DNA of 64,000 nucleotides. Source: Nocardioides sambongensis (GTDB lineage Bacteria > Actinomycetota > Actinomycetes > Propionibacteriales > Nocardioidaceae). Location: NCBI RefSeq assembly GCF_006494815.1, contig NZ_CP041091.1:2742501-2806500 (forward strand), given 5' to 3'. How positions within the stretch are numbered: position 1 is the stretch's first letter; every line of letters starts with the position of its first letter. The translations under genes and the position numbers were made by a program. This document shows positions 53,776-61,630 of this stretch, piece by piece. The notes below the pieces were generated by a model, which did no database searches, had not been told where the DNA came from, and saw nothing but the letters and a program-made list of their open reading frames with translations.

Positions 53776-54730
53776 GCTCCAGCACGGCCTCCGCGCAGGC
53801 CTCGGCCGCCTGGGTGGGGATCCAGTGGCTGACCCCGGCCAGCTCGACGAAGTTGAAGTCGGCGTCGACCCAGCTGCCGCTGTGGGCCGCCCCCCAGCGT
53901 GCGATCGCGGTGTCGCCGTCGCTCCAGATCATCGTGGTGGGCACCTCGATCCTGCCGGCCCCGCCGCGCGGGTCGGACAGCGGCAGCGCCCGGTACCAGT
54001 TGAGGGCGGTCGGCAGCGCACCGTCGTCGACGATCTCGTCGCGGAAGCGGGCGACGTCCGCGGCGGTCATCCCGAAGGAGCGCAGCATCCGGTCCGAGCG
54101 GCTGCGGCCGATCACCAGCTCGGGGACCACCGGCAGCTGGAACATCAGCATGTACCAGGACCGCAGCAACTGCCCGGAGTGGCGTGCCGCCGCGATGAAC
54201 GCACGAGGGTGCGGGACCGAGACCGCGGTCAGCGTGCGCACCCGGTCCGGGTGCAGCCCGGCCACCGTCCACGCCGCGGCGGCACCCCAGTCGTGACCGA
54301 CGACGTGGGCCGAGCCGCCGGGCCCGGTGACCCGGTCGATCAGCGCGACCACGTCGCCGGCCAGCGCGGGCAGCAGGTAGTCCCGCCGCCGCGGCGGACG
54401 TGCGCCGGGGCTGTAGCCACGCTGGTCCAGCGCCAGCGTGCGGTAGCCCGCCGCGTGGAGCAGTGGCGCCACCAGGCGCCAGCAGGTGGCCCGTTCGGGG
54501 AACCCGTGCAGCAGCACGATCGGCTCCCCGTCGACCGGTCCCTGGTCGAGGACGTCGAAGGTGAGGCCGTCGTTGCCGAACGAGGTCACCCGGCGGCCCG
54601 GGTCGGTCTGCTCGGGGTCGGTCTGCTCGGGGTCGGTCTGCTCGGGGTCGGTCTGCTCGGGGTCGGTCTGCTCGGGGTCGGTCTGCTCGGGGTCGGTCTG
54701 CTCGGGGTCGGTCGGGGTCGGCTCAGCCAA
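53762..54730 (-). CDS. Alpha/beta hydrolase with N-terminal TDPEQ repeats
   Basis: Alpha/beta hydrolase of the epoxide-hydrolase-like group: IVLLHGFPERATCWRLV, nucleophile Asp in VVGHDWGAAAAWTVAG, acid region WSDGDTAIARW, and His in GVSHWIPTQAAE. The core begins at VTSFGNDGLTFDVLDQG (GTG 54589, 275 residues). A TTG at 54730, overlapping the rsmI stop and preceded by AGGTGG at 6 nt, is better placed for ribosomes. It would add LAEPTP followed by seven TDPEQ repeats, giving 322 residues. No other start exists within the repeats. The acidic repeat tail would be flexible and its length is set by the VNTR. It overlaps tatD by 14 nt. Confidence 0.82.
   Translation of the reverse strand: MAEPTPTDPEQTDPEQTDPEQTDPEQTDPEQTDPEQTDPEQTDPGRRVTSFGNDGLTFDVLDQGPVDGEPIVLLHGFPERATCWRLVAPLLHAAGYRTLALDQRGYSPGARPPRRRDYLLPALAGDVVALIDRVTGPGGSAHVVGHDWGAAAAWTVAGLHPDRVRTLTAVSVPHPRAFIAAARHSGQLLRSWYMLMFQLPVVPELVIGRSRSDRMLRSFGMTAADVARFRDEIVDDGALPTALNWYRALPLSDPRGGAGRIEVPTTMIWSDGDTAIARWGAAHSGSWVDADFNFVELAGVSHWIPTQAAEACAEAVLERVGG
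54601..54716. repeat. 15-bp VNTR, seven exact copies plus a partial
   Basis: GGTCGGTCTGCTCGG repeated exactly at 54601, 54616, 54631, 54646, 54661, 54676 and 54691, then a partial copy to 54716. On the minus strand each unit encodes TDPEQ in the frame of the hydrolase. Copy number should vary by slippage. Confidence 0.97.
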
Positions 54731-55589
54731 TGTGCACCACCTGGTAGACGTCACGTTTCGGGAGTCCGGCGCGGACGGCGACCTGGGCGATCGCCTCCTT
54801 ACGGCGCATCCCGTCCTCCTCCAACGCTGCCACGGCGGCCCGCAGGCTGTCCGGGTCGGTGGCCAGAGCCGGGCGCGCCTCGGCACCGCCGACCACCAGC
54901 GTCACCTCGCCGCGTACGCCGTCCGCGGCCCAGGCGGCGAGGTCGGCCAGCCCGCCCCGGCGGACCTCCTCATGGGTCTTGGTGAGCTCCCGGCACACCG
55001 CCGCCGCCCGGTCGGCGCCGAAGGCCTCAGCCATCGCGGACAGGGCGGCCTCGGTGCGGTGCGGCGCCTCGAAGAAGACCACCGTCCGCTGCTCGTCCGC
55101 CAGGTCGGCCAGCCGGCGGGCGCGCTCCCCGGCCTTGCGCGGCAGGAAGCCCTCGAAGCAGAACCGGTCGACCGGCAGACCGGAGACGGCCAGGGCGGTG
55201 AGCACGGCGCTCGGGCCGGGCACCGCGGTGACCCGGACTCCGGCCTCGACCGCCGCCGCCACCAGCCGGTAGCCGGGGTCGGAGACGCTCGGCATCCCGG
55301 CGTCGGTCACCAGCACCACCCGCTGTCCCGCCTCCAGCGACTCGACCAGCATCGGGGTACGGGCCTGCTCGTTGCCCTCGAAGTAGGAGACCACCCGTCC
55401 CGTGATCTCGACGCCGAGCTCCGCGGTGAGCCGGCGCAGCCGCCGGGTGTCCTCCGCGGCCACCACGTCGGCCCCGGCGAGCTCCGCGGCCAGCCGGGTG
55501 GGGGCGTCCGGCACGTGCCCGATCGGCGTCCCCGCCAGCACCAGCACGCCGGTCGCCGTAGGGTCGCCGCCACCCGAGGAGGAACTCAC
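54723..55589 (-). CDS. rsmI: 16S rRNA (cytidine1402-2'-O)-methyltransferase
   Basis: RsmI methylates the ribose of C1402 in the decoding centre. It has 288 residues from GTG 55589. Tetrapyrrole-methylase fold: GVLVLAGTPIGHVPDAPTRLAAEL, AEDTRRLRRLTAELG, LVTDAGMPSVSDPGYRLV, PGPSAVLTALAVSGLP, FEGFLPRKAGERARRL and VFFEAPHRTEAAL are all typical. The C-terminal HTH-like helices end YQVVHIG. It is divergent from the PMT gene, a conserved pairing in actinobacteria, with a 38-bp gap, and is followed by the overlapping TDPEQ hydrolase. Confidence 0.96.
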   Translation of the reverse strand: MSSSSGGGDPTATGVLVLAGTPIGHVPDAPTRLAAELAGADVVAAEDTRRLRRLTAELGVEITGRVVSYFEGNEQARTPMLVESLEAGQRVVLVTDAGMPSVSDPGYRLVAAAVEAGVRVTAVPGPSAVLTALAVSGLPVDRFCFEGFLPRKAGERARRLADLADEQRTVVFFEAPHRTEAALSAMAEAFGADRAAAVCRELTKTHEEVRRGGLADLAAWAADGVRGEVTLVVGGAEARPALATDPDSLRAAVAALEEDGMRRKEAIAQVAVRAGLPKRDVYQVVHIG

Positions 55590-55627
55590 GGGCCGATCAT
55601 CGCATCCGCACACGTAGGGTTCCCGCT

Positions 55628-57437
55628 GTGACCGCCGTGGACGACCAGCAGCACGAGGCGGCCGGTGAGGCGGCCGGGCGCCGTGCCAGCCTCTCCCGCA
55701 CCGCTGCCGGTCGCCCCGTCCCGCTGGCCAGGCTCCGGGCGCTCAACCCGCTGGACCGGCTGCCGCTGAGCGAGAAGGCGATCGGGTGGGTCGCGCCGAT
55801 CGGCCTCACCCTGCTCGCCTTCGCCCTCCGCCTGGTCCACCTCGGCACCCCGAAGCGGTTCGCCTTCGACGAGACGTACTACGCCAAGGACGCCTGGTCG
55901 CTGCTGAACAACGGCTACATCCAGACCTACCTGACCGACGTCGACGGCAACCCGAAGACCGACATCAACGCCGACATCCTGGCCGGGCACACGCAGGGCG
56001 TGTGGACCGGCGAGCCGTCGCTCGCCGTCCACCCGGACGTCGGCAAGTGGTTGATCGCGCTGGGCGAGAAGGCGTTCGGGATGGACCCGTTCGGCTGGCG
56101 GATCGCCTCGGCGGTGGCCGGTGCCCTGATGGTGCTGGTGCTGTGCCGGCTGGTCCGGCGGATGACCGGCTCCACCCTGCTCGGCTGCGTCGCGGGCATC
56201 CTGCTGATGTTCGACGGCCTGCACTTCGTGCTCTCCCGACTGGCGCTCCTCGACATCTTCCTGGCGCTCTTCATCCTGTGCGGCGTCTCCTGCCTGGTCG
56301 CCGACCGCGACTGGCTGCGCGCCCGGCTGGCGCGCGGGATGGCGCCCGACCCGGGCGCCGGCGACGAGGCCGACCGGGCGTCGTACCCCTCCCGGCGTGC
56401 GTGGGGACCGCGGTTCCTGTTCCGCCCCTGGCTGCTGGCCGCCGGGGTGATGTTCGGGCTCGCGCTCGGCACGAAGTGGTCGGCCGCCTACCCGCTGGCG
56501 GCCTTCGGCCTGCTGTGCTGGTTGTGGAGCGCGGGGCCCGGCGCAGCCTGGGGATCCGGCGCCCGATCCTCAAGGCGGCGATCCTGGACGGGATCCCGGC
56601 CTTCGTGCACCTGGTGGTCGTGGCCGCACTCGTCTACATCGCCACCTGGGGCGGGTGGCTGGCGCACGCCGACGAGTACGAGGAGCACCTCTCCTCCACC
56701 CAGTACCGGCAGTTCACCGGCGAGGGCCACTGCGCCGAGGACGACGACTCGTTCGTGGCGACCGACCTGGACACGGACCGACGGTGGCCGACCGCCGAGG
56801 AGCCGGACGCCAGCGGGATCGGCGAGGCCTGGCAGTCGCTGCGCTCGCTCTGGTACTACCACCAGGACGCCTACACCTTCCACACGCACTTCCTGAACTG
56901 CTCCACGCACTTCTACGAGTCGAAGCCGTCCGGGTGGCTGCTGATCAACCGCCCGGTGGGGGTCGCGGTCACCAACGACATCCCCCCGACACCCCCGGTT
57001 GCGAGGCCGCCGCGGACAGCGACTGCATCCGCCAGGTGCTGCTGATCGGCACCCCGGTGCTGTGGTGGGGCGGCTGCATCGCCCTGCTCTTCGCGGCCGC
57101 GATGTGGATCGGCGCGCGGGACTGGCGCTACGGGGTCGCCGTGGTCGGGACGCTCTCCACCTGGCTGCCCTGGATGCAGTACGACGACCGGCCGATCTTC
57201 TTCTTCTACGCGATCGCGATCCTGCCGTTCCTGGTGATGGCGCTGACCCTGGCCATCGGCACCCTGATCGGCCCGTCCCGGCGACCGTCCAACCGGCGCA
57301 CCGTCGGGGTGGTGGTCGGCGGTGCCTTCGTGGTGCTCGTGCTGGTGAACTTCGCCTGGTTCTGGCCGATCTTCACCAACGGCCTGATCACCCACCAGGA
57401 GTGGCTGGACCGGATCTGGTTCTCCCGCTGGATCTGA
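55628..57437 (+). pseudogene. Dolichyl-phosphate-mannose-protein mannosyltransferase (PMT), two frameshifts
   Basis: GT39 membrane mannosyltransferase for protein O-mannosylation, an actinobacterial homologue of Rv1002c. GTG 55628 opens about 95 residues before the active-site loop FAFDETYYAKDAW, then HPDVGKWLIALGEKAFG, FDGLHFVLSRLALLDIFLALF. The reading frame breaks after LCWLWSAG at the four-G run 56533-56536 and resumes as RRSLGIRRPILKAAI. It breaks again after VTNDIPP at the six-C run 56982-56987 and resumes as DTPGCEAAADSDCIRQ through the C-terminal PMT_4TMC helices to 57437. Adding one base in each run gives 603 residues with no internal stop. Probable base-calling errors, otherwise a disabled gene. 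Confidence 0.88.
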
Positions 57438-57450
57438 GCGCACCACGGCG

Positions 57451-57468
57451 TCCCGCATTTTCGGGACC
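57451..57468 (+). terminator. Small hairpin after PMT gene
   Basis: GTCCCG-CATTTT-CGGGAC, 6-bp stem, 13 nt after the stop. Possible terminator; no U-tract on either side. Confidence 0.4.
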
Positions 57469-57548
57469 TTCCTCCCAGTAACCCGCGGCCGCGTCCCGGC
57501 GTTGGGTCTGCTGAGCGGGCGCACCGGGCCCGGTCGAGGGAGGACACC

Positions 57549-58022
57549 ATGGACGAGCAGCTGGAGCACCGCACGGCATCCGCGACGACGGACCCGCACG
57601 GCACTGCTGCTGCGCGCCCGGTGGTGCGGATCGAGCTGGCGTTGACCGCGTTCACCCGGCGCAGCCGGTCGATCAGCATCAGCCACCTCGAGCACGACCT
57701 CCCCCGCGGACTCGACCGGGGCGAGCACGTCCTCCTGGAGGACCCGACGACGCGGACCCACTGGACCGGCATCGTCGCCGACGTCGACTTCTCCGCCGAC
57801 GACACCCACTACCGGTTGGAGCTGGGCACCCGGATCACCAGCGCGGAGACCGCGCAGTGGCTCGACCCCGGCCGCTCGCGCCCCGCCGGCGGCCTGAGCA
57901 CCGGCGACGTGGCGGAGCTGTTGATCGCGTTGCGGCGCAGCCAGCAGGGTCTGCGCGACACCTACCGGGGGATCGTCGCGGAGTCGGCGGCGGCCTGCGC
58001 GGCCACGGGACCGGCGACCTGA
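57549..58022 (+). CDS. Uncharacterised 157-residue protein
   Basis: I do not recognise the family. ATG 57549 has GGAGG 6 nt upstream, and codon usage is normal, so it is a real gene. The middle part (about 25-95) alternates charged and hydrophobic residues as in a small beta-barrel (VVRIELALTAF, SISISHLEHDL, HVLLEDPTTRTHW, YRLELGTRI). The last ~45 residues are helical with LLIALRRSQQGLRDTYRGIVAE. No signal peptide or membrane helix. A PilZ-like barrel is one thought but the RxxxR and D/NxSxxG motifs are absent. It sits 120 bp upstream of an orphan response regulator and may act with it. Confidence 0.7.
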   Translation: MDEQLEHRTASATTDPHGTAAARPVVRIELALTAFTRRSRSISISHLEHDLPRGLDRGEHVLLEDPTTRTHWTGIVADVDFSADDTHYRLELGTRITSAETAQWLDPGRSRPAGGLSTGDVAELLIALRRSQQGLRDTYRGIVAESAAACAATGPAT

Positions 58023-58142
58023 GCGAAACCGGTGAGTAAGGGCCGGACGGAGGTGCGCACTAGTCCGTTCGGGTGATGTGCGGCGTGCCGACCGCCCAGA
58101 ATCCCGCTCAACGGTGGGACGGAGCGCGTCGACGCCCCGACA

Positions 58143-58919
58143 ATGACGGTCATGCCAGATCAGCGTGCCATCCGGGTGTACCTCGTCGACGACCATGAGA
58201 TCGTCCGTCGGGGGATCCGTGCTGTGCTCGCCGAGGACCCCGCCATCGAGGTGGTCGGGGAGACCGGCAGCGCCGAGGTCGCGCTCCGCGAGATCCTCGA
58301 CCTGCGCCCCGACGTGGTGGTGCTCGACGCCGTCCTCGCCGACGGCAACGGCATCGAGGTCTGTCGCGAGATGCGGGCCGTCGACCCGGACATCCGCGGA
58401 CTCGTGCTGACCGACGACGACGACGCCGACGCGATCTCCCGCGCGATCCTGGCCGGCGCCTCCGGCTACGTGCTGAAGAAGATCGAGCCCACCTCGCTGG
58501 TCGGCGGGGTGCGTCTCGTCGCCGGTGGCCACTCGCTGATCGATCCCACCGTCGCAGCCCGCGTGGTGGAGCAGATGGAGACCCAGCGCCGGTCGCTGGA
58601 CATCATCTGCGACCTCACGCCGCAGCAGCGCCGGATCTTCTTCCTGATCGCCGAGGGCCTGACCAACCGGCAGATCGCCGGCAAGCTGTTCCTGGCCGAG
58701 AAGACCGTCAAGAACCACGTGACCGGCCTGCTGGCCCGCCTCGGGCTCGAGCACCGCACCCAGGCCGCACTGCTGGCCGTCAAGCTGCAGGACACCGGCC
58801 CGGTCCCCGGGCTCGACCGAGCAGCGGACGCCCCCGCCCGACGCGGTGTCGACCGGCAGCCCGTCCGCCGGCCCGGCGACCTCCCGCTCGGCGCGACGGT
58901 CTCCCAGCCCGCCGTCTGA
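58143..58919 (+). CDS. Response regulator, NarL/DosR type, no adjacent kinase
   Basis: 258-residue two-domain regulator. Receiver (about 10-130): acidic pair VYLVDDHEIVRRG, phospho-acceptor Asp in DVVVLDAVLADGNG near 61, Lys in GYVLKKIEP near 112; the Ser/Thr switch is replaced by VLTDDDDADA. LuxR HTH (about 155-215): LTPQQRRIFFLIAEGLTNRQ then IAGKLFLAEKTVKNHVTGLL, closely DosR-like. The C-terminal 40 residues are Pro/Arg-rich. No histidine kinase gene in the window, so it is an orphan here. ATG 58143 or 58152. Confidence 0.9.
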   Translation: MTVMPDQRAIRVYLVDDHEIVRRGIRAVLAEDPAIEVVGETGSAEVALREILDLRPDVVVLDAVLADGNGIEVCREMRAVDPDIRGLVLTDDDDADAISRAILAGASGYVLKKIEPTSLVGGVRLVAGGHSLIDPTVAARVVEQMETQRRSLDIICDLTPQQRRIFFLIAEGLTNRQIAGKLFLAEKTVKNHVTGLLARLGLEHRTQAALLAVKLQDTGPVPGLDRAADAPARRGVDRQPVRRPGDLPLGATVSQPAV

Positions 58920-59229
58920 GCGCGCCGTCGGAGGCCGGCGCCGCAGCTGCGCCGTACCGGGTCACCGGGTCCGACCGGGTCCGACCGCGCCCGGCGGGAC
59001 GTCCCGGCGCGCCCGGCGGAGGTCCGCCTGCCCGTCGGGGCGGACTCCGACCGAGCCCGGGTGCGCCCGTCGCAGCGGTCGAAAGGTCAACCGCACCGGG
59101 ACCAAACGCCCAGCCGGATCACCCCGGACCCGGGACACGCCGGGACCCAGGTCCCGATTCCTCCCCGAACGAGGCCCGAACGTGCCGAAGTCCCGGCGAC
59201 ACGCCGAGGGAAATCAGCAGTCTGAGCGC
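58920..59229. other. 310-bp gap between response regulator and sigma factor genes
   Basis: No gene seen. It contains three short tandem units of ACCGGGTC(CG) at 58956-58983 and a 12-bp palindrome CGGGACGTCCCG at 58995-59006. The last ~60 bp before the sigma-factor start are the least GC-rich and probably hold its promoter, but I cannot place -35/-10 boxes. Confidence 0.6.
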
Positions 59230-60069
59230 ATGACCGACCTTATGGGCACCTCCTCGCCCACCGCCGAGGAGCTGATCACCAGCCACATGCCGCTGGTGGG
59301 CCACATCGTCCGCGAGACGATGGGCCGGGTGCCGTCCCACGTCAACCGCGACGACCTGACCTCCGCCGGGCTGACCGCCCTGGTGATGGCCGGCAAGGCC
59401 TACGACGCCGAGCGCGGCGTCCCGTTCGACCGCTACGCCGCCACCCGCGTGCGCGGCGCCATCCTCGACGAGCTCCGCTCCATCGACTGGGCCTCCCGCT
59501 CGGTACGACGCCGGGCGCGCGACCTGGCCGAGACCCGGTCCACCCTGGCCGGTGCGCTCGGTCGCCCGCCGACCGTCGCCGAGGTCGCCGGCTCCACCGG
59601 TCTCTCCATCGACGAGGTGGCCGCCAACGACCACGACGTGGCCCGCGCGCAGGTGCTCTCGCTGCAGGGCGCGACCACAGCCACCGTGGAGGAGATGGTG
59701 ACGCAGCGTGAGCCGTCCCCGGAGGAGCTGGTGGAGCACGCCGAGCGGCTGACCTACCTGCGCGCCGCGATCGCCGCGCTCCCCGAGCGGCTCCGCGTCG
59801 TGGTCGAGGAGTACTTCTTCGCCGAGCGCCCGATGGCCGAGATCGCCGACGAGCTCGGGGTGACCCACTCCCGGATCTCGCAGATGCGGGCGGAGGCGAT
59901 GACCCTGCTGCGCGACGGGATGAACCACGCCCTCGACCCGTCGCTGGTGCGCCCGGCCGGCCGCGCCGGCGGCGTCGCCCAACGGCGCCGCCAGGCCTAC
60001 TTCGCCGCTGTCGCCGCGCGGCACGCGGACGGCGGACGCACCCGTGGGGTGCTGGAGGCGGTCAGCTGA
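59230..60069 (+). CDS. FliA/WhiG-type alternative sigma factor
   Basis: 279-residue sigma-70 family protein of the flagellar/sporulation (sigma-28) group. Region 2: [80 protein letters not shown]. Region 3: [21 protein letters not shown]. Region 4: [41 protein letters not shown]. The C-terminal ~35 residues beyond region 4 ([17 protein letters not shown]...) are an extension. ATG 59230 gives [10 protein letters not shown]. No flagellar or sporulation genes are in view. Its end overlaps the convergent purQ by 8 nt. Confidence 0.92.
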   Translation: MTDLMGTSSPTAEELITSHMPLVGHIVRETMGRVPSHVNRDDLTSAGLTALVMAGKAYDAERGVPFDRYAATRVRGAILDELRSIDWASRSVRRRARDLAETRSTLAGALGRPPTVAEVAGSTGLSIDEVAANDHDVARAQVLSLQGATTATVEEMVTQREPSPEELVEHAERLTYLRAAIAALPERLRVVVEEYFFAERPMAEIADELGVTHSRISQMRAEAMTLLRDGMNHALDPSLVRPAGRAGGVAQRRRQAYFAAVAARHADGGRTRGVLEAVS

Positions 60070-60730
60070 GGACGGCCGCGGCCAGGGAGGTGAAGAAGCC
60101 CAGCCCGTCGGTCCCGGAGCCGGTGAGCGTCTCCACCGAGTGCTCGGGGTGCGGCATCAGGCCGACCACGTTGCCGCGCTCGTTGGTGATGCCGGCGATG
60201 TCGTTCATCGAGCCGTTGGGGTTGACCTCGAGGTAGCGAGCCAGCACCTGGCCCTCACCCTCGATCCGCGCCAGCGTCTCGGCGTCGGCGACGAAGCCGC
60301 CCTCGCCGTTCTTCAGCACGATCCGGATCTCCTGGCCCGGCTCGTAGGCCGAGGTCCATGGCGTCCGGTTGTTCTCGATCCGCAGCAGCTGGTCGCGGCA
60401 GACGAACCGGCGGTGGTCGTTGCGGATCAGCGCGCCGGGCAGCAGGTGCGACTCGCAGAGGATCTGGAAGCCGTTGCAGATCCCCAGCACGGGCATCCCG
60501 CGACGAGCGGCCTCGACCACCTCGCCCATCACCGGGGCGAAGCGGGAGATCGCGCCGCAGCGCAGGTAGTCGCCGTAGGAGAAGCCGCCGGGCAGCACCA
60601 CGGCGTCCACGCCGTGCAGGTCCGCGTCCCCGTGCCAGAGCGCGACCGCCTCGTTGCCGCCGATCCGGACCGCGCGCTGGGCGTCGGTGTCGTCCAGCGA
60701 GCCCGGGAAGGTGACGACGCCGACCTTCAC
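60062..60730 (-). CDS. purQ: Phosphoribosylformylglycinamidine synthase, glutaminase subunit
   Basis: Supplies ammonia from glutamine to PurL in purine synthesis. It has 222 residues; class I glutamine amidotransferase with nucleophile Cys in [12 protein letters not shown] near 86 and His/Glu in [15 protein letters not shown] near 195. [18 protein letters not shown] is diagnostic of PurQ. GTG 60730 overlaps the purS stop by 4 nt, so PurS and PurQ are coupled. purL is not downstream; instead the sigma-factor gene converges. Confidence 0.97.
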   Translation of the reverse strand: MKVGVVTFPGSLDDTDAQRAVRIGGNEAVALWHGDADLHGVDAVVLPGGFSYGDYLRCGAISRFAPVMGEVVEAARRGMPVLGICNGFQILCESHLLPGALIRNDHRRFVCRDQLLRIENNRTPWTSAYEPGQEIRIVLKNGEGGFVADAETLARIEGEGQVLARYLEVNPNGSMNDIAGITNERGNVVGLMPHPEHSVETLTGSGTDGLGFFTSLAAAVLS

Positions 60731-60999
60731 CGGCCGCTCTCCCCGGCCGTCTCGGAGGCCTCGACGGTGACCGTGTAGTTCTCGATCACCGGGTTAGAGA
60801 GCAGCGTCTCGGCCATCTCGTCGACCTCGGCGAGCACCGCGTCGGTGATCTCCCCGTCGAACTCGATCTCGAACCGCTTGCCCTGACGGACATCGGTCAC
60901 CCCGCTGAAGCCCAGACGCGGGAGCGCGCCCTGGACGGCCTTCCCCTGGGGGTCGAGGATCTCGGGCTTGGGCATGACGGCTACGACGACTCGGGCCAC
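60727..60999 (-). CDS. purS: Phosphoribosylformylglycinamidine synthase subunit PurS
   Basis: 90-residue small subunit that bridges PurQ and Pur[32 protein letters not shown] and [18 protein letters not shown] are characteristic. GTG 60999 is the normal family start; the open frame runs about 42 residues further upstream without similarity. Divergent from the YflT-like membrane protein gene (91-bp gap). Confidence 0.95.
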   Translation of the reverse strand: MARVVVAVMPKPEILDPQGKAVQGALPRLGFSGVTDVRQGKRFEIEFDGEITDAVLAEVDEMAETLLSNPVIENYTVTVEASETAGESGR

Positions 61000-61090
61000 G
61001 CCGCAGAGTCTAGTGGCCCCGGCGGCGCACCGCTCAGCCGGGACACGTCGCCGACGCGACGGGCGCGGCGTCGTACGGCAGACTGGCGGT

Positions 61091-61597
61091 GTGAGCACTC
61101 CGTCCCGCGCCGCCATGTCGACCAACCCGCTGCGGCTGCAGTTCCCCCAGTCCCTGGCCGTGTACGACGACTACGCCGACGCCCAGCGCACCGTGGACCA
61201 CCTCTCCGACCAGAAGTTCCCGGTGGAGCAGTGCCTGATCGTGGGCACCGACCTGAAGCGGATCGAGCGGATCACCGGCCGCCTGACCACCGGTCGGGTC
61301 GCCCTCGGCGGCATCCTCTCGGGCCTGTGGCTCGGCCTCTTCGTGGGCCTGATCTTCAGCCTCTTCACCGAGGAGAGCGTGTTCGGCGTGCTCGCCTCGA
61401 CGATGGTGATCGGCGCCGGCTTCGGCGTGATCATGGCGCTGGTCGGCTACGCGATGACCCGGGGCCGACGGGACTTCTCCTCGATCACCCAGGTGGTCGC
61501 CACCCGCTACGAGGTGCTGGTCGAGCACAAGTCCGCCGAGCAGGCCCGCCAGCTCCTCGCGGACCTGCCCGGCGCGCTGCCGAACGCCTTCGAGTAG
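61091..61597 (+). CDS. YflT-like (general stress protein) membrane protein
   Basis: 168-residue protein: an N-terminal domain like the heat-induced stress protein YflT (SLAVYDDYADAQRTVDHLSDQKFPVEQCLIVGTDLKRIERITGR), two transmembrane helices forming a hairpin (about 76-125, ILSGLWLGLFVGLIFSLF and MVIGAGFGVIMALVGYAM), and a C-terminal ferredoxin-like tail (ITQVVATRYEVLVEHKSAEQARQLLADL). GTG 61091; ATG 61115 is an alternative. Found in most actinobacteria near pur genes; biochemical role unknown. Confidence 0.85.
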   Translation: MSTPSRAAMSTNPLRLQFPQSLAVYDDYADAQRTVDHLSDQKFPVEQCLIVGTDLKRIERITGRLTTGRVALGGILSGLWLGLFVGLIFSLFTEESVFGVLASTMVIGAGFGVIMALVGYAMTRGRRDFSSITQVVATRYEVLVEHKSAEQARQLLADLPGALPNAFE

Positions 61598-61603
61598 GAC
61601 GGC

Positions 61604-61625
61604 GGGGCCCGCCCGGCCGGGCCCC
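61604..61625. terminator. Bidirectional terminator
   Basis: GGGGCCCG / CGGGCCCC, perfect 8-bp stem with loop CCCGGC, in the 33-bp gap between the convergent YflT-like and acyl-CoA synthetase genes. Confidence 0.7.
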
Positions 61626-61630
61626 TCGGG

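Noticed and set aside
54601..54716. Regular repeats resembling a CRISPR array
   Set aside because: Units are directly adjacent with no spacers and are only 15 bp; no cas genes.
58023..58142. DosR box upstream of the DosR-like response regulator
   Set aside because: CACTAGTCC-type fragments are present but the 20-bp DosR palindrome is not.
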